Source of the DNA: Pseudomonadota bacterium
Lineage (GTDB): Bacteria; Pseudomonadota; Alphaproteobacteria; Rhizobiales; Rhizobiaceae
DNA: 64,000 nt
Reading direction: 5' to 3'
Assembly: GCA_023404095.1 (NCBI GenBank)
Contig: JAEYDD010000004.1
Location: 1 to 64,000, forward strand
Shown here: positions 1 to 7,611 of the stretch, one piece after another
How positions within the stretch are numbered: the first letter of the stretch is position 1
Layout of the letters: each line of letters starts with the position of its first letter
The notes under the pieces: generated by a model
Told to the model about the DNA's origin: nothing
Database searches by the model: none
What the model saw: only the letters and a program-made list of their open reading frames with translations
Translations under genes and position numbers: made by a program

Positions 1-341
1 CGCGCGCCGGCGAAGGCCGGCGCAAACCGTGCCTCGAAGATGGCGTCGCGCTATTCCAAGCAACTGCGCAACTGCAGCTCCTGGTAGGGCTGTTCCTTTG
101 CGGCAGGCTCTGCCGCTTTCCGGCAAAGCATAGTATGCTGCTCCCGCCGACAGCCGGGACAGCCTTTTCCGAAGGGGCTGTGCCGGTTGCCGGAAGAACC
201 GAGCCGCAACCTCCAGTAACGGGTCTGGCACGGGAGGAATGCAGTGCCTTTGTGGTGCCGGAGCATCCTTCTGTGCGGCTGACGCACAAGCGCTCGGGCG
301 CTTCCGATTGACCACGCGGAAGGAGGGATCGAACCTGCGCC
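1..341. other. Left edge, no gene I can support
   Basis: A plus-strand frame is open from base 1 to a TAG at 85-87 and could be the tail of a gene lying outside the window, but a second frame is open as well and neither tail resembles a family I know. The remaining 250 bases hold only the upstream region of the cyclase gene. An AAGGAGGGA-like sequence lies near 320-328. Confidence 0.3.
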
Positions 342-2513
342 ATGACACGTGCGCAACAGGTCGGCGTCATCCTCGGTCTTGCCATCGTCGCAGCGCTGAC
401 GCTGCTGCGCAGCGAGGATCCACTGTTCTTCCGCTTCGCACGCGAGGCGGTGTTCGACGAATACCAGCGCCTTTCGCCGCGGCCGTTCGAACAGATGCCG
501 GTCCGGATCGTCGATATCGACGAGGCGTCGCTGAAAGTGCTGGGGCAGTGGCCCTGGCCGCGCGACCGGCTGGCGCTGATGGTCGATCGGCTGAGCGATA
601 TGGGCGTGGCGGCGATCGCCTTCGACATCCTCTTTTCCGAGCCCGATCGCCTTTCGCCGCGCAGCGTCGTGGACGCTGTGGAGGGAATGCCTGCCGACGT
701 GCTCGGACGTCTGCCTGACAACGACCGGATTTTTGCGAACTCGATTGTGAGCCGGCCGGTGGTGCTCGGTTTCGGCATTTCCAACGACGGTAGTTTCCTG
801 CCGCAGGTGAAAGCCGGGTTTGCGTTCACGGGCGAGCCGCCCTTCGGTGCGCCGCCCGCCATCAAGGCGGCAACGCCGCTTCTTCCGGCGTTGGAAGCGG
901 AGGCTACCGGGCTTGGGCACATCAGCCTCGATCCGGGCAATCCGTCGCCGGTACTACGCACCATTCCGCTGCTGCTCAGCGACGGAACCCAGCTTTATCC
1001 GAACCTGACGCTCGAGGCGTTGCGCGTGGCGCAGGGGGCTTCCACCTACGTCCTGGCAGACGCGCCCGACAAGCCGGACACGATTACCAAGATCAAGGTG
1101 GGCGAGTTCGTCGTGCCGGTGACGGCGAGGGGTGAACTGTGGCTCTACTTTTCACCCGACCGCACCGAACGATATGTCTCGGCGGCAAGGATCCTTTCGG
1201 ATGCGGAACCGCCGGAAGCGCTGCGGGCGGCTCTGCAGGGAGCGATCGTCTTCGTCGGCGCTTCCGCGGCCGGCCTGCAGGACATCCGCACGACGGCGCT
1301 CGGCCAGCACGTGCCGGGCGTGTCAATCCATGCGCAGGCGGTGGAACAGATCCTGTCCGGCCGGTTCCTGTCGCGCCCGGACTGGGCGGACGGGCTGGAG
1401 ATCGTCTCGATCGCGCTGGCAGGCCTCCTGATCGTTGCGCTTACCACCTTCCTCAGTCCGGCGATCGCGCTCGTCTTCGGGCTGACGGTAACGGTGGCGG
1501 CGCTGGCTGCGTCCTGGTTTGCCTTTCGCTATGCCGGCCTGCTGTTCGATCCGCTGGCGCCGATCGTCTGCGCCACCATCACGCATTTCTCCGCCACCGC
1601 CTTTCGAATCCTGGTCATCGACCGCGAGCGGCGCGAGGTCCGGCGGGCCTTCGGCAAGTACCTCTCCCCGGAGCTGCTCTACCGGATCGAGCATACGCGC
1701 GATGCGTTGCGGCTTGGCGGCGACGAGCGCGAACTGACCCTGATGTTCGTCGACGTGCGTGATTTCACCGGGATCAGCGAGAAGCGCTCGCCAAAGGAGG
1801 TGGTCGCCTTTCTCAACACCTTGCTGGATGCGCTGAGCCGCGACGTGATCGCCCATGAAGGCATGCTCGACAAATTCATCGGCGATTCCATCATGGCGTT
1901 CTGGAATGCGCCCGTGGACGTGCCCGATCACGCGCGCAAGGCGGTGCGGGCCGCACTTGCGATGCGACGGACGCTTGCGAGCCTCAATGCCGACGACGCC
2001 TTCGGCTTCGGGCCCGGCCAGAGTGTCGCCATCGGCATCGGGATCCACACCGGGCTTGCCTGCGTCGGCAACATGGGCGCCGAGGCGCACTTCAATTATT
2101 CCGCCGTGGGCGACACGGTGAACGTCGCCGCTCGCATTGAGGCGGCCTGCAAGGAGGTCGGTTTCGACATCCTCGTCTCCGAAAGCACCGCTGCCTATCT
2201 GGGTGAGATGGCCCTGCTGGAAGCCGGGACGCTGCCGCTGAAGGGACGGCAGTCGCGGACACGCATCTTTGCCGTGGCGGGCGACGAGCCTGTTGCTGCG
2301 ACCGGCGTCTTTGCCGACCTGCGCTTCGTCCATGACCGACTTTTGGAAGCGCTGCAAGCCCGCTCCGCAGATGCGGCGACGCTCGCGCATGTCGCGGGAG
2401 AGCAATCGTCCGCGATCAGTGACGTGCTGCCGGCGTTCTATCGCTGCATCCTGCACAGGAGCGAACACTTTCCGCGGGGCGAAGCGCAGCGGGCGGAGGC
2501 GGCCGTGAAGTAG
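342..2513 (+). CDS. CHASE2-domain adenylate/guanylate cyclase (class III)
   Basis: A 723-residue membrane sensor that should make cyclic AMP (or cGMP) from the nucleotide triphosphate in response to an extracytoplasmic signal. Residues 1-25 form one membrane segment. A periplasmic CHASE2 domain follows to about residue 345, then a cluster of hydrophobic segments (about 350-425), then a cytoplasmic class III catalytic domain. The catalytic domain shows the metal-binding stretch FVDVRDFTG, the KFIGDSIMAFW motif and the late YSAVGDTVNVAARIE motif, so it looks intact. The ATG at 342 lies behind an AAGGAGGGA site. The gene converges on a FecR-domain gene, a pairing seen in other proteobacteria, where the FecR-like protein may act on the same envelope signal. 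Whether the product is cAMP or cGMP cannot be read with certainty. Confidence 0.9.
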   Translation: MTRAQQVGVILGLAIVAALTLLRSEDPLFFRFAREAVFDEYQRLSPRPFEQMPVRIVDIDEASLKVLGQWPWPRDRLALMVDRLSDMGVAAIAFDILFSEPDRLSPRSVVDAVEGMPADVLGRLPDNDRIFANSIVSRPVVLGFGISNDGSFLPQVKAGFAFTGEPPFGAPPAIKAATPLLPALEAEATGLGHISLDPGNPSPVLRTIPLLLSDGTQLYPNLTLEALRVAQGASTYVLADAPDKPDTITKIKVGEFVVPVTARGELWLYFSPDRTERYVSAARILSDAEPPEALRAALQGAIVFVGASAAGLQDIRTTALGQHVPGVSIHAQAVEQILSGRFLSRPDWADGLEIVSIALAGLLIVALTTFLSPAIALVFGLTVTVAALAASWFAFRYAGLLFDPLAPIVCATITHFSATAFRILVIDRERREVRRAFGKYLSPELLYRIEHTRDALRLGGDERELTLMFVDVRDFTGISEKRSPKEVVAFLNTLLDALSRDVIAHEGMLDKFIGDSIMAFWNAPVDVPDHARKAVRAALAMRRTLASLNADDAFGFGPGQSVAIGIGIHTGLACVGNMGAEAHFNYSAVGDTVNVAARIEAACKEVGFDILVSESTAAYLGEMALLEAGTLPLKGRQSRTRIFAVAGDEPVAATGVFADLRFVHDRLLEALQARSADAATLAHVAGEQSSAISDVLPAFYRCILHRSEHFPRGEAQRAEAAVK

Positions 2514-2631
2514 CAGGCGCGGTGTGCCGGCAAGACGCAGCGTCCGACGGCAATCCCTGTCGAAGCGTGTTCCTCCGTGTACCACCTGTCTTCAGCGACA
2601 AGCCGCTGTGACCTGATGCCCGTTTCCGGTA

Positions 2632-3645
2632 TCAGTCGAAATCCGGCCTATCGCGCGGTGTCGGCTCACGGCCTGGCCGGTCCCTGTCCCTGTCGGGGCG
2701 GTCCCGATCCGGCCTGGTCCGGTCGGGCTGGTCCCGGTCGGAGACGTCGCGCCGTGGTCGTTCCCGATCCGGCCGGTCCCAGCTCACCGTGTCGCGGTCG
2801 GGCTTCGATCGTCCTGGACTGTCGAAGTCCGGCTTGTCGCGGGAGATCCGTTCCTTGTCCGGGCGGTCCCAGCTCGGCCTCTCCACCCGTTTCCTTGGCG
2901 GCGGCGGCGGGGGCGGCGCGGGGGCTGGCTCGCGCACTCTCGGCGGCTGGCGATCCTCTTTCGGCTGCAGGGCTGCCTCGAGGCGGCACGCGCCGGTCTG
3001 CATGCCGCCGGAGAGCTTTTGATCGCCGGTGAGGAACGGCAAGGCGCGTGCGTTGCCGAGCTGGCGCAGCGTGGTGCGGTTCACCCGTCGCGGCGAGCTG
3101 ATGCCGCCGCTGCGCGTCGCGACCACGCTGTCGCAACGGCGCGTCAGCTGCCGGCAGTCGCCACGGCTGCAGAAGGAGGCCGCGCCGTTGAGGAGCACCA
3201 TCGCCGTCGTTCCGTCCGATGCGACGTAGAAGTCGAAGACGGTTCCGCGCACGCCGATCGTTCCGGCAGGCGTGACGATCTCGTAGGCCGTGCTCTTGGA
3301 ACTGCCGCTGACCCAGCGGAACGTGCCCCTGGCGGCGTTCAGAGTGAGCTTCTTCAGCGAGTTGCTGCCGTCATAGACGAACTTGTCGATCACGACCGAC
3401 GAGCCCCAGCCGACGGCAAGCTTGGTTCCGTCGCGGAAGACGAACTGCCCAAGCCCGGAGCGCGAGGTGCGGATGCGCTCGTCGCGGTGGACGGGGTCGC
3501 GTACCACCATCTCCTGGCCGTTGCCGGTGACACTCGTGCGGATCATGGCGGCCTGTCCAACGACCTCCACCGCATGCGCCCAATCCGCGCCAAGGAGCGC
3601 CGCCGAAACGGTCAAGGCGATCGCCTGGCGACGCATGTGATGCAT
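2632..3645 (-). CDS. FecR-domain periplasmic protein with Arg/Asp/Pro-rich tail
   Basis: The protein begins with a signal peptide (hydrophobic run ending near AHA-VEV), so it should be exported. A FecR-type domain follows, recognisable by the GWGSSVVIDKF, ARGTFRWVSGS and TPAGTIGVRGTVFDF stretches. Members of this family bind or sense in the periplasm; no partner sigma/anti-sigma pair is nearby. The last about 90 residues are low-complexity, with recurring RPDRD/DRPD units and a short polyproline run. They are probably disordered and highly charged. The start at 3645 was chosen because GGAGGG lies just upstream; a start six bases further in (the second ATG of MHHM, 3636) is also possible. It is convergent with the CHASE2 cyclase. 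Confidence 0.8.
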   Translation of the reverse strand: MHHMRRQAIALTVSAALLGADWAHAVEVVGQAAMIRTSVTGNGQEMVVRDPVHRDERIRTSRSGLGQFVFRDGTKLAVGWGSSVVIDKFVYDGSNSLKKLTLNAARGTFRWVSGSSKSTAYEIVTPAGTIGVRGTVFDFYVASDGTTAMVLLNGAASFCSRGDCRQLTRRCDSVVATRSGGISSPRRVNRTTLRQLGNARALPFLTGDQKLSGGMQTGACRLEAALQPKEDRQPPRVREPAPAPPPPPPPRKRVERPSWDRPDKERISRDKPDFDSPGRSKPDRDTVSWDRPDRERPRRDVSDRDQPDRTRPDRDRPDRDRDRPGREPTPRDRPDFD

Positions 3646-3843
3646 CCCGCCCTCCGGCAAGCTTCTGGAAATCGAGCGCGAACAATATATCAGGTAATGC
3701 TAATTGTCTCGTTCCGCAAAGGTGGTACGTGGCGCCGCTCCTTAAATCGGGACCGATTAAGGCATAGAATCGCGCGCATGGCCGACCGCTCCGGCGGAAC
3801 GATCCCGCAGTTCTGCGCGTATTTCGCGCGCGAGGAGGTTTCC

Positions 3844-4197
3844 ATGCACTATGTCGATGGATTTGTGATTGCCGTTCCCAAGCATAAGCTCGACGACTAC
3901 AAGGCGCTTGCAGGCATCGCCGGTTCCATCTGGATGGAGCACGGGGCGCTTTCCTATGTCGAATGCGTCGGCGACGACGTTCCCTATGGCAAGCTCACGT
4001 CGTTTCCCCGCGCCGTGCACGCCAAGGATAACGAAGTGGTGGTCTTTTCCTGGGTCACCTACGAATCGCGCGAGATCCGCGACGCAGTGGTCGGCAAGGT
4101 GATGGACGATCCGCGCCTGCGCGAGGAGGAGTGGAAAAGCATCTTCGACGGCAAGCGCATGATCTATGGCGGGTTTCAGAGCTTTCTGGAACTATGA
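3844..4197 (+). CDS. DUF1428 family protein
   Basis: A 117-residue cytoplasmic protein that matches the DUF1428 family along its whole length. It starts MHYVDGFVIAVPKHKLDDY, has the family's FSWVTYESREIRD-type middle, and ends in KRMIYGGFQ. The family has a ferredoxin-like (dimeric alpha-beta barrel) fold and no agreed function. The start is well placed behind GAGGAGG at 3831-3837. The frame stays open further upstream, but that part has no family character. Confidence 0.85.
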   Translation: MHYVDGFVIAVPKHKLDDYKALAGIAGSIWMEHGALSYVECVGDDVPYGKLTSFPRAVHAKDNEVVVFSWVTYESREIRDAVVGKVMDDPRLREEEWKSIFDGKRMIYGGFQSFLEL

Positions 4198-4259
4198 CGC
4201 TGACGGGCGCGGGGCGGCCCAGGCGCCGCCCGCAGACAATAGACCGACAAGGAGGCAGG

Positions 4260-4682
4260 GTGCCGCAAACAAGGATTTCCGTTCAGACCCGCGGACAGGG
4301 GCTGTATGAATTTACCGCCGAGGCGGACGCCTTTGTGCGCCGGAACCGGAGGGACGAAGGGCTGCTGACGGTGTTTGTCCGGCACACCTCGTGTTCGCTG
4401 CTGATCCAGGAGAACGCGGATCCGGACGTGCGCCGCGACCTGGACAGCTTCTTTCGCCGTCTCGTGCCGCCGTCCGACGATCCGTCCATGCGCTGGATCG
4501 TCCATACCATGGAAGGGCCGGATGACATGCCGGCGCATGTCAAGGCCGCGCTCAACCAGGTCTCGATCAGCATTCCGGTAAGCGAGGGCAGGCTTGTGCT
4601 CGGCACCTGGCAGGGGCTCTATCTTTTCGAGCACCGGGACCGGCCGCACCTGCGCGAGATCGTGCTGCATCTTGGCGGCTGA
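4260..4682 (+). CDS. yjbQ: YjbQ/UPF0047 family protein
   Basis: About 140 residues of the YjbQ family, which has weak thiamine-phosphate synthase activity in some members and an otherwise uncertain role. The family signature is present: VRHTSCSLLIQENADPDVRRD, then WIVHTMEGPDDMPAHVK and the closing GTWQGLYLFEHRD. I chose the GTG at 4260 because AAGGAGGCAG lies directly upstream and the product then begins at the usual family start. The longer open frame upstream overlaps the DUF1428 gene and is not supported. Confidence 0.85.
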   Translation: MPQTRISVQTRGQGLYEFTAEADAFVRRNRRDEGLLTVFVRHTSCSLLIQENADPDVRRDLDSFFRRLVPPSDDPSMRWIVHTMEGPDDMPAHVKAALNQVSISIPVSEGRLVLGTWQGLYLFEHRDRPHLREIVLHLGG

Positions 4683-4784
4683 CCCCGCCGTCGAAGGGGA
4701 ACCGGCCGGGTGCTGACCGCGTTCTGGCAGGCAGGTCGGAGCAGGTCCATCAATGGACAGCCGTCGAAAAGGGAGGACTGCATC

Positions 4785-5162
4785 ATGGCGAATGCGAACG
4801 CCGTTGCCCGGGAACTCGTCGCGGCGCTGAACGCGCGCGACTATGCCGCAATCGCAGCACTTGCAGATGAGGATGTGGCGATCTCCGGGTTCGGGGAGGG
4901 TGGCGACATGGGGCGCGATGCGCTGCGCGAGCGGCTCGCCCGGCATTTCTCCAGCTTCGACGAGAGCTATGGCGATGCCGTGGTGATGGTGGCGGACGGC
5001 GGCTCGCCGGTGGCAATCCGGGTAACGGCGCGCGGTAGCGTTCCCTCCGGAAAGTCCTATTCGGTCGAAAAGGTCCTGCTTCTGGAACTGGACGGCGACA
5101 GGATCGCGCGCATGGCGCTCATGGTGGACGAGGGCGAGCGCATGCGGCAGATGGCAGGGTGA
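4785..5162 (+). CDS. NTF2-like (SnoaL/DUF4440-type) small protein
   Basis: A 125-residue protein with the cone-shaped NTF2-like pattern. A helix carries ANAVARELVAALNARDYAAIAALADEDV, and a run of strands ends in a KVLLLELDGDRIARMALMVDE stretch. Members include polyketide cyclases, isomerases and ligand-binding proteins, and this one cannot be assigned to a reaction. A GGGAGG site precedes the ATG at 4785. Confidence 0.7.
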   Translation: MANANAVARELVAALNARDYAAIAALADEDVAISGFGEGGDMGRDALRERLARHFSSFDESYGDAVVMVADGGSPVAIRVTARGSVPSGKSYSVEKVLLLELDGDRIARMALMVDEGERMRQMAG

Positions 5163-5615
5163 GCGACCCGGCGACGAGATTTCGGCAGAACCGTCGCGCC
5201 GAGGCGGGCGCGACCCCTTGCGCCCGAAACTGATCCAGACGCTGGGAGGGTCACCGGCGCGGTCGGACGGTTAACCGTGTCGTCGCGCCGTCGAAGCACG
5301 TCGAGGCCGGCATCCCTTTGCCCGGGGGAGGCGACTCCCCCCCGCAATCCCTCCAGAGTTTGCGGCAGAGGCGGCCTCAGAGGGTCTGTCGAAAGGCAGT
5401 GCCGTTCGAAAAGCCGCCCCATTTCGCTGCGACGGCTGTGAAACAGGGCTGCGTCTGCGGCGTCGGAGTTCCGCTTCGGTGCCCCGTTTTTCGGCTGAAC
5501 GATGGCTGAACGAGCGGTTCCGGAGGCGTTCAGCCGCGCCCTTCTAATGTGTCTCCATTGAAACCCGCAGCGACCGGCCGAACCACTCGGTCGTCTGCAC
5601 TCGACGGAGACACCG
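5163..5615. other. Intergenic region with repeats, no gene
   Basis: No convincing coding frame. It contains a perfect 10-base inverted repeat (CGGCTGAACG at 5492-5501 and CGTTCAGCCG at 5527-5536) overlapping the LexA-box-like site described separately. Confidence 0.5.
5497..5511. promoter_or_regulatory. LexA (SOS) box-like site
   Basis: The sequence is GAAC, seven bases, GAAC. This is the direct-repeat form of LexA operator known from alphaproteobacteria (GTTC-N7-GTTC on the other strand). It lies about 105 bases upstream of the ATG of the small periplasmic protein gene at 5616. A single match in GC-rich DNA can arise by chance. Confidence 0.4.
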
Positions 5616-5969
5616 ATGTCCGACTTTTTCAAGAAATCCATTGCCGCCGTTGCGCTGACGATTGCAGGGCTGACATCGCTCGCCCCCGCCGCCTCCGCTT
5701 CCGGCCTCGAGGCCCGCATCGAGACCGTCGGCTATCGCGACGGCTACTACGGGCGCGCGCCGGAGCGTCACCATCGGTTTGACGATCGGCGCGGCCGCGG
5801 CCGCTGCGCGCCCTGGCTGGCGGTGGAGAAGGCGCGCGACTACGGTGTGCGCGGGCCGCGCATCGCCGACGTCAGCCACCGCCGCGTCGTCGTCGAGGGC
5901 TGGCGCCACCACCGCTATACGCGGATCGCCTTCGCCAACGTCGCACGCTGCCCGACGCTGTGGCGTTGA
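5616..5969 (+). CDS. Small basic periplasmic protein, function unknown
   Basis: The 117-residue product begins with a clear signal peptide (MSDFFKKSIAAVALTIAGL, cleavage near ASAS). The mature part is rich in Arg and His, with a conserved-looking core around KARDYGVRGPRIADVSHRRVVVEGWRH and two cysteines. I recognise this as a type of hypothetical protein common in Rhizobiales but know no function. The ATG at 5616 has GGAG seven bases upstream. The LexA-box-like element at 5497 may control it. Confidence 0.7.
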   Translation: MSDFFKKSIAAVALTIAGLTSLAPAASASGLEARIETVGYRDGYYGRAPERHHRFDDRRGRGRCAPWLAVEKARDYGVRGPRIADVSHRRVVVEGWRHHRYTRIAFANVARCPTLWR

Positions 5970-6537
5970 CGCGTCCACCGCGTCCACGCACCCAAGCCCT
6001 GGGTGACGCCGGCGCGCCTTCGCGCCGGCTTGCAGGATGCTCCGGCATCCTCGTGTCGATCCGAGATGTCGGCAACCCCTGACCCCGCACGCCCGCTGCG
6101 GGTCTGGCAGCCTCGCCCGCTGCCCTGGCTCCCGCGGCGACCACGACCTGGAACCGCCACGCCTTGGTCGCGGCGGGCACCCATGACGGGCAGGCGATTC
6201 GCATGCCCGCGGTCCTTGTCGCCATGCAGCCCAAGCCCGAACGCAAGGCGGAAACGACCCGTTCAAAGCGGCCTGTAGGCTGCGAGGGTTGCCATCACAG
6301 GCATCGTGAAAAGCGCGCCATACCTGCGAACGCGCTGCGCAGCCACGGCCGCACCTGCGCATCACTGCCTGTTTGACCAGACGGATACTCGCCCTTCGGT
6401 CAGGCCCTGGTCCCGACAATCGACGATTGCGGGAAAGAGGCCTGCCGCTTGATCCAAGCGGCCTCGTGAGCCGGCCTTCCGAGGCACTCCGCCTTCGAAA
6501 GGCCGGTTTATCCGTGTCGCGGCGGCTTCGGTCTGGC
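5970..6537. other. Gap between convergent genes, no gene seen
   Basis: Several open frames run here on both strands but none has a convincing start site or a recognisable product. Near its right end are two stem-loops (GCCGCTT/AAGCGGC at 6444-6462, and CCGGCCTT/AAGGCCGG at 6471-6506). The second is a plausible end for the SIMPL gene that runs on the minus strand. Confidence 0.5.
6471..6506 (-). terminator. Stem-loop downstream of SIMPL gene
   Basis: Perfect 8-base arms (CCGGCCTT and AAGGCCGG) separated by 20 bases, 32 bases beyond the stop of the minus-strand SIMPL gene. There is no clean uridine run, so it is a weak terminator candidate. Confidence 0.35.
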
Positions 6538-7284
6538 TCAGTTCGTCAGAGCGAAGGTCATGTTGACGGTGACGGAGTAGCTGCTTTCACCCGTGGCGAC
6601 CGGCACGGCCTCGGCGGCGAAATCCTTCGCCATCGCCGCGCGCATCATCGGAACGGGCTGAGGGCGATAGGACGTCTCGGAGATTTCGAGGACCTTGCCG
6701 AGGCCGATGCCGGCAGCCGCCGTCAGTTCCTTTGCCCGCGCGATCGCATCGGCAACCGCACTCTTGCGCGCCGCGCTGATGGCTTCGTCCGGCTTGTCGT
6801 TGGTGAAGGTGATGCCGCCGGTCTGATTGATGCCGAGCGTCACGGTCTGGTCCAGGATCACGCCGAGCCGGGACAGGTCGCGGACGCGCACCGACAGCAT
6901 GTTGGAAACCTGGAAGCCGACGAGGACGGGGGGCTTGGTCTCGCCGTTGTCGCCCTGCGGGAACTGGTACTGCGGGCTGATGCTGAAGCCCGAGGTCTGC
7001 AGGTCGCGCTCTGCGATGCCGGCGTCCTTCAGGGCCTTCATCACCTCGGCCATTGCGGCATTGTTGGCGTCGAGCGCCTCACGCGCCGTCTTGCCGTCCT
7101 TGACGACGCCAAGGTCGACAAGCGCCATGTCGGGCGCAATGTTGGACCGGCCCTCGCCGGTGACGGTGATGACGGCCTCGCGCTGCCGTGCTTCCTGTGC
7201 GTAGGCGGGTGCAAAATGGCCCACGGCCAGGGTGGTGGCGATCACGCCGCTCATGACGGCGCGCGACAGTCTCGGTCGAAACAT
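6538..7284 (-). CDS. SIMPL-domain (DUF541) periplasmic protein
   Basis: A 248-residue exported protein with a signal peptide ending near AYAQEARQ. The rest is a SIMPL domain, with ITVTGEGRSNIAPDMALVDLGV at the start, the internal LQTSGFSISPQYQF segment and a final SVTVNMTFAL strand. Family members assemble as periplasmic oligomers and have been linked to envelope and oxidative stress, but the molecular role is unsettled. It stands alone next to the tRNA that hosts the island, so it belongs to the core chromosome. Confidence 0.85.
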   Translation of the reverse strand: MFRPRLSRAVMSGVIATTLAVGHFAPAYAQEARQREAVITVTGEGRSNIAPDMALVDLGVVKDGKTAREALDANNAAMAEVMKALKDAGIAERDLQTSGFSISPQYQFPQGDNGETKPPVLVGFQVSNMLSVRVRDLSRLGVILDQTVTLGINQTGGITFTNDKPDEAISAARKSAVADAIARAKELTAAAGIGLGKVLEISETSYRPQPVPMMRAAMAKDFAAEAVPVATGESSYSVTVNMTFALTN

Positions 7285-7427
7285 TCAATATCTCCGCTTG
7301 GTTGTCCCTCACGTCGTTTATTCCCGCGACATTGTGTAAGCATTGCGGCGATGCTTGTCGGCCGGAAAGAATTCGTCTAGACGGAACCTCCGGGGACGCC
7401 ATTGACCCCGCATGCCTCCACCGGCAT

Positions 7428-7503
7428 GGGCCTGTAGCTCAATGGTTAGAGCCGGCGGCTCATAACCGCTTGGTTGGGGGTTCGAGTCCCTCCGGGCCCA
7501 CCA
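7428..7503 (+). tRNA. tRNA with CAT anticodon, probably tRNA-Ile2
   Basis: A full cloverleaf can be folded. The 7-base acceptor stem GGGCCTG pairs with CGGGCCC (one G-T). There is a D arm, a 5-base anticodon stem with loop CTCATAA, a T arm with TTCGAGT, and an encoded CCA at 7501-7503. The anticodon arm and the CTTGGT variable-region stretch are closer to the lysidine-modified isoleucine tRNA of E. coli than to elongator Met tRNA, so tRNA-Ile2 is preferred, though Met cannot be excluded. Its 3' end is the attachment site of the island. Confidence 0.9.
7487..7503. repeat. Left attachment site (tRNA 3' end)
   Basis: The 17 bases TCCCTCCGGGCCCACCA are the T-arm/acceptor end of the tRNA and recur exactly at 29508-29524. 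The identity stops on both sides (G versus C before, A versus T after). Confidence 0.85.
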
Positions 7504-7611
7504 ATCGCCACAAGCCGTTGATTTTAAACGATTATTTTCAAGGCGCTTTCCATCGTACACGGCGAAATACACCGCCACGTACACATTTCGAGCCAGATCG
7601 AGAGGCTTGAA

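Noticed and set aside
6373..7380. 335-codon plus-strand frame opposite the SIMPL gene
   Set aside because: Antisense shadow of a clear SIMPL-domain gene.
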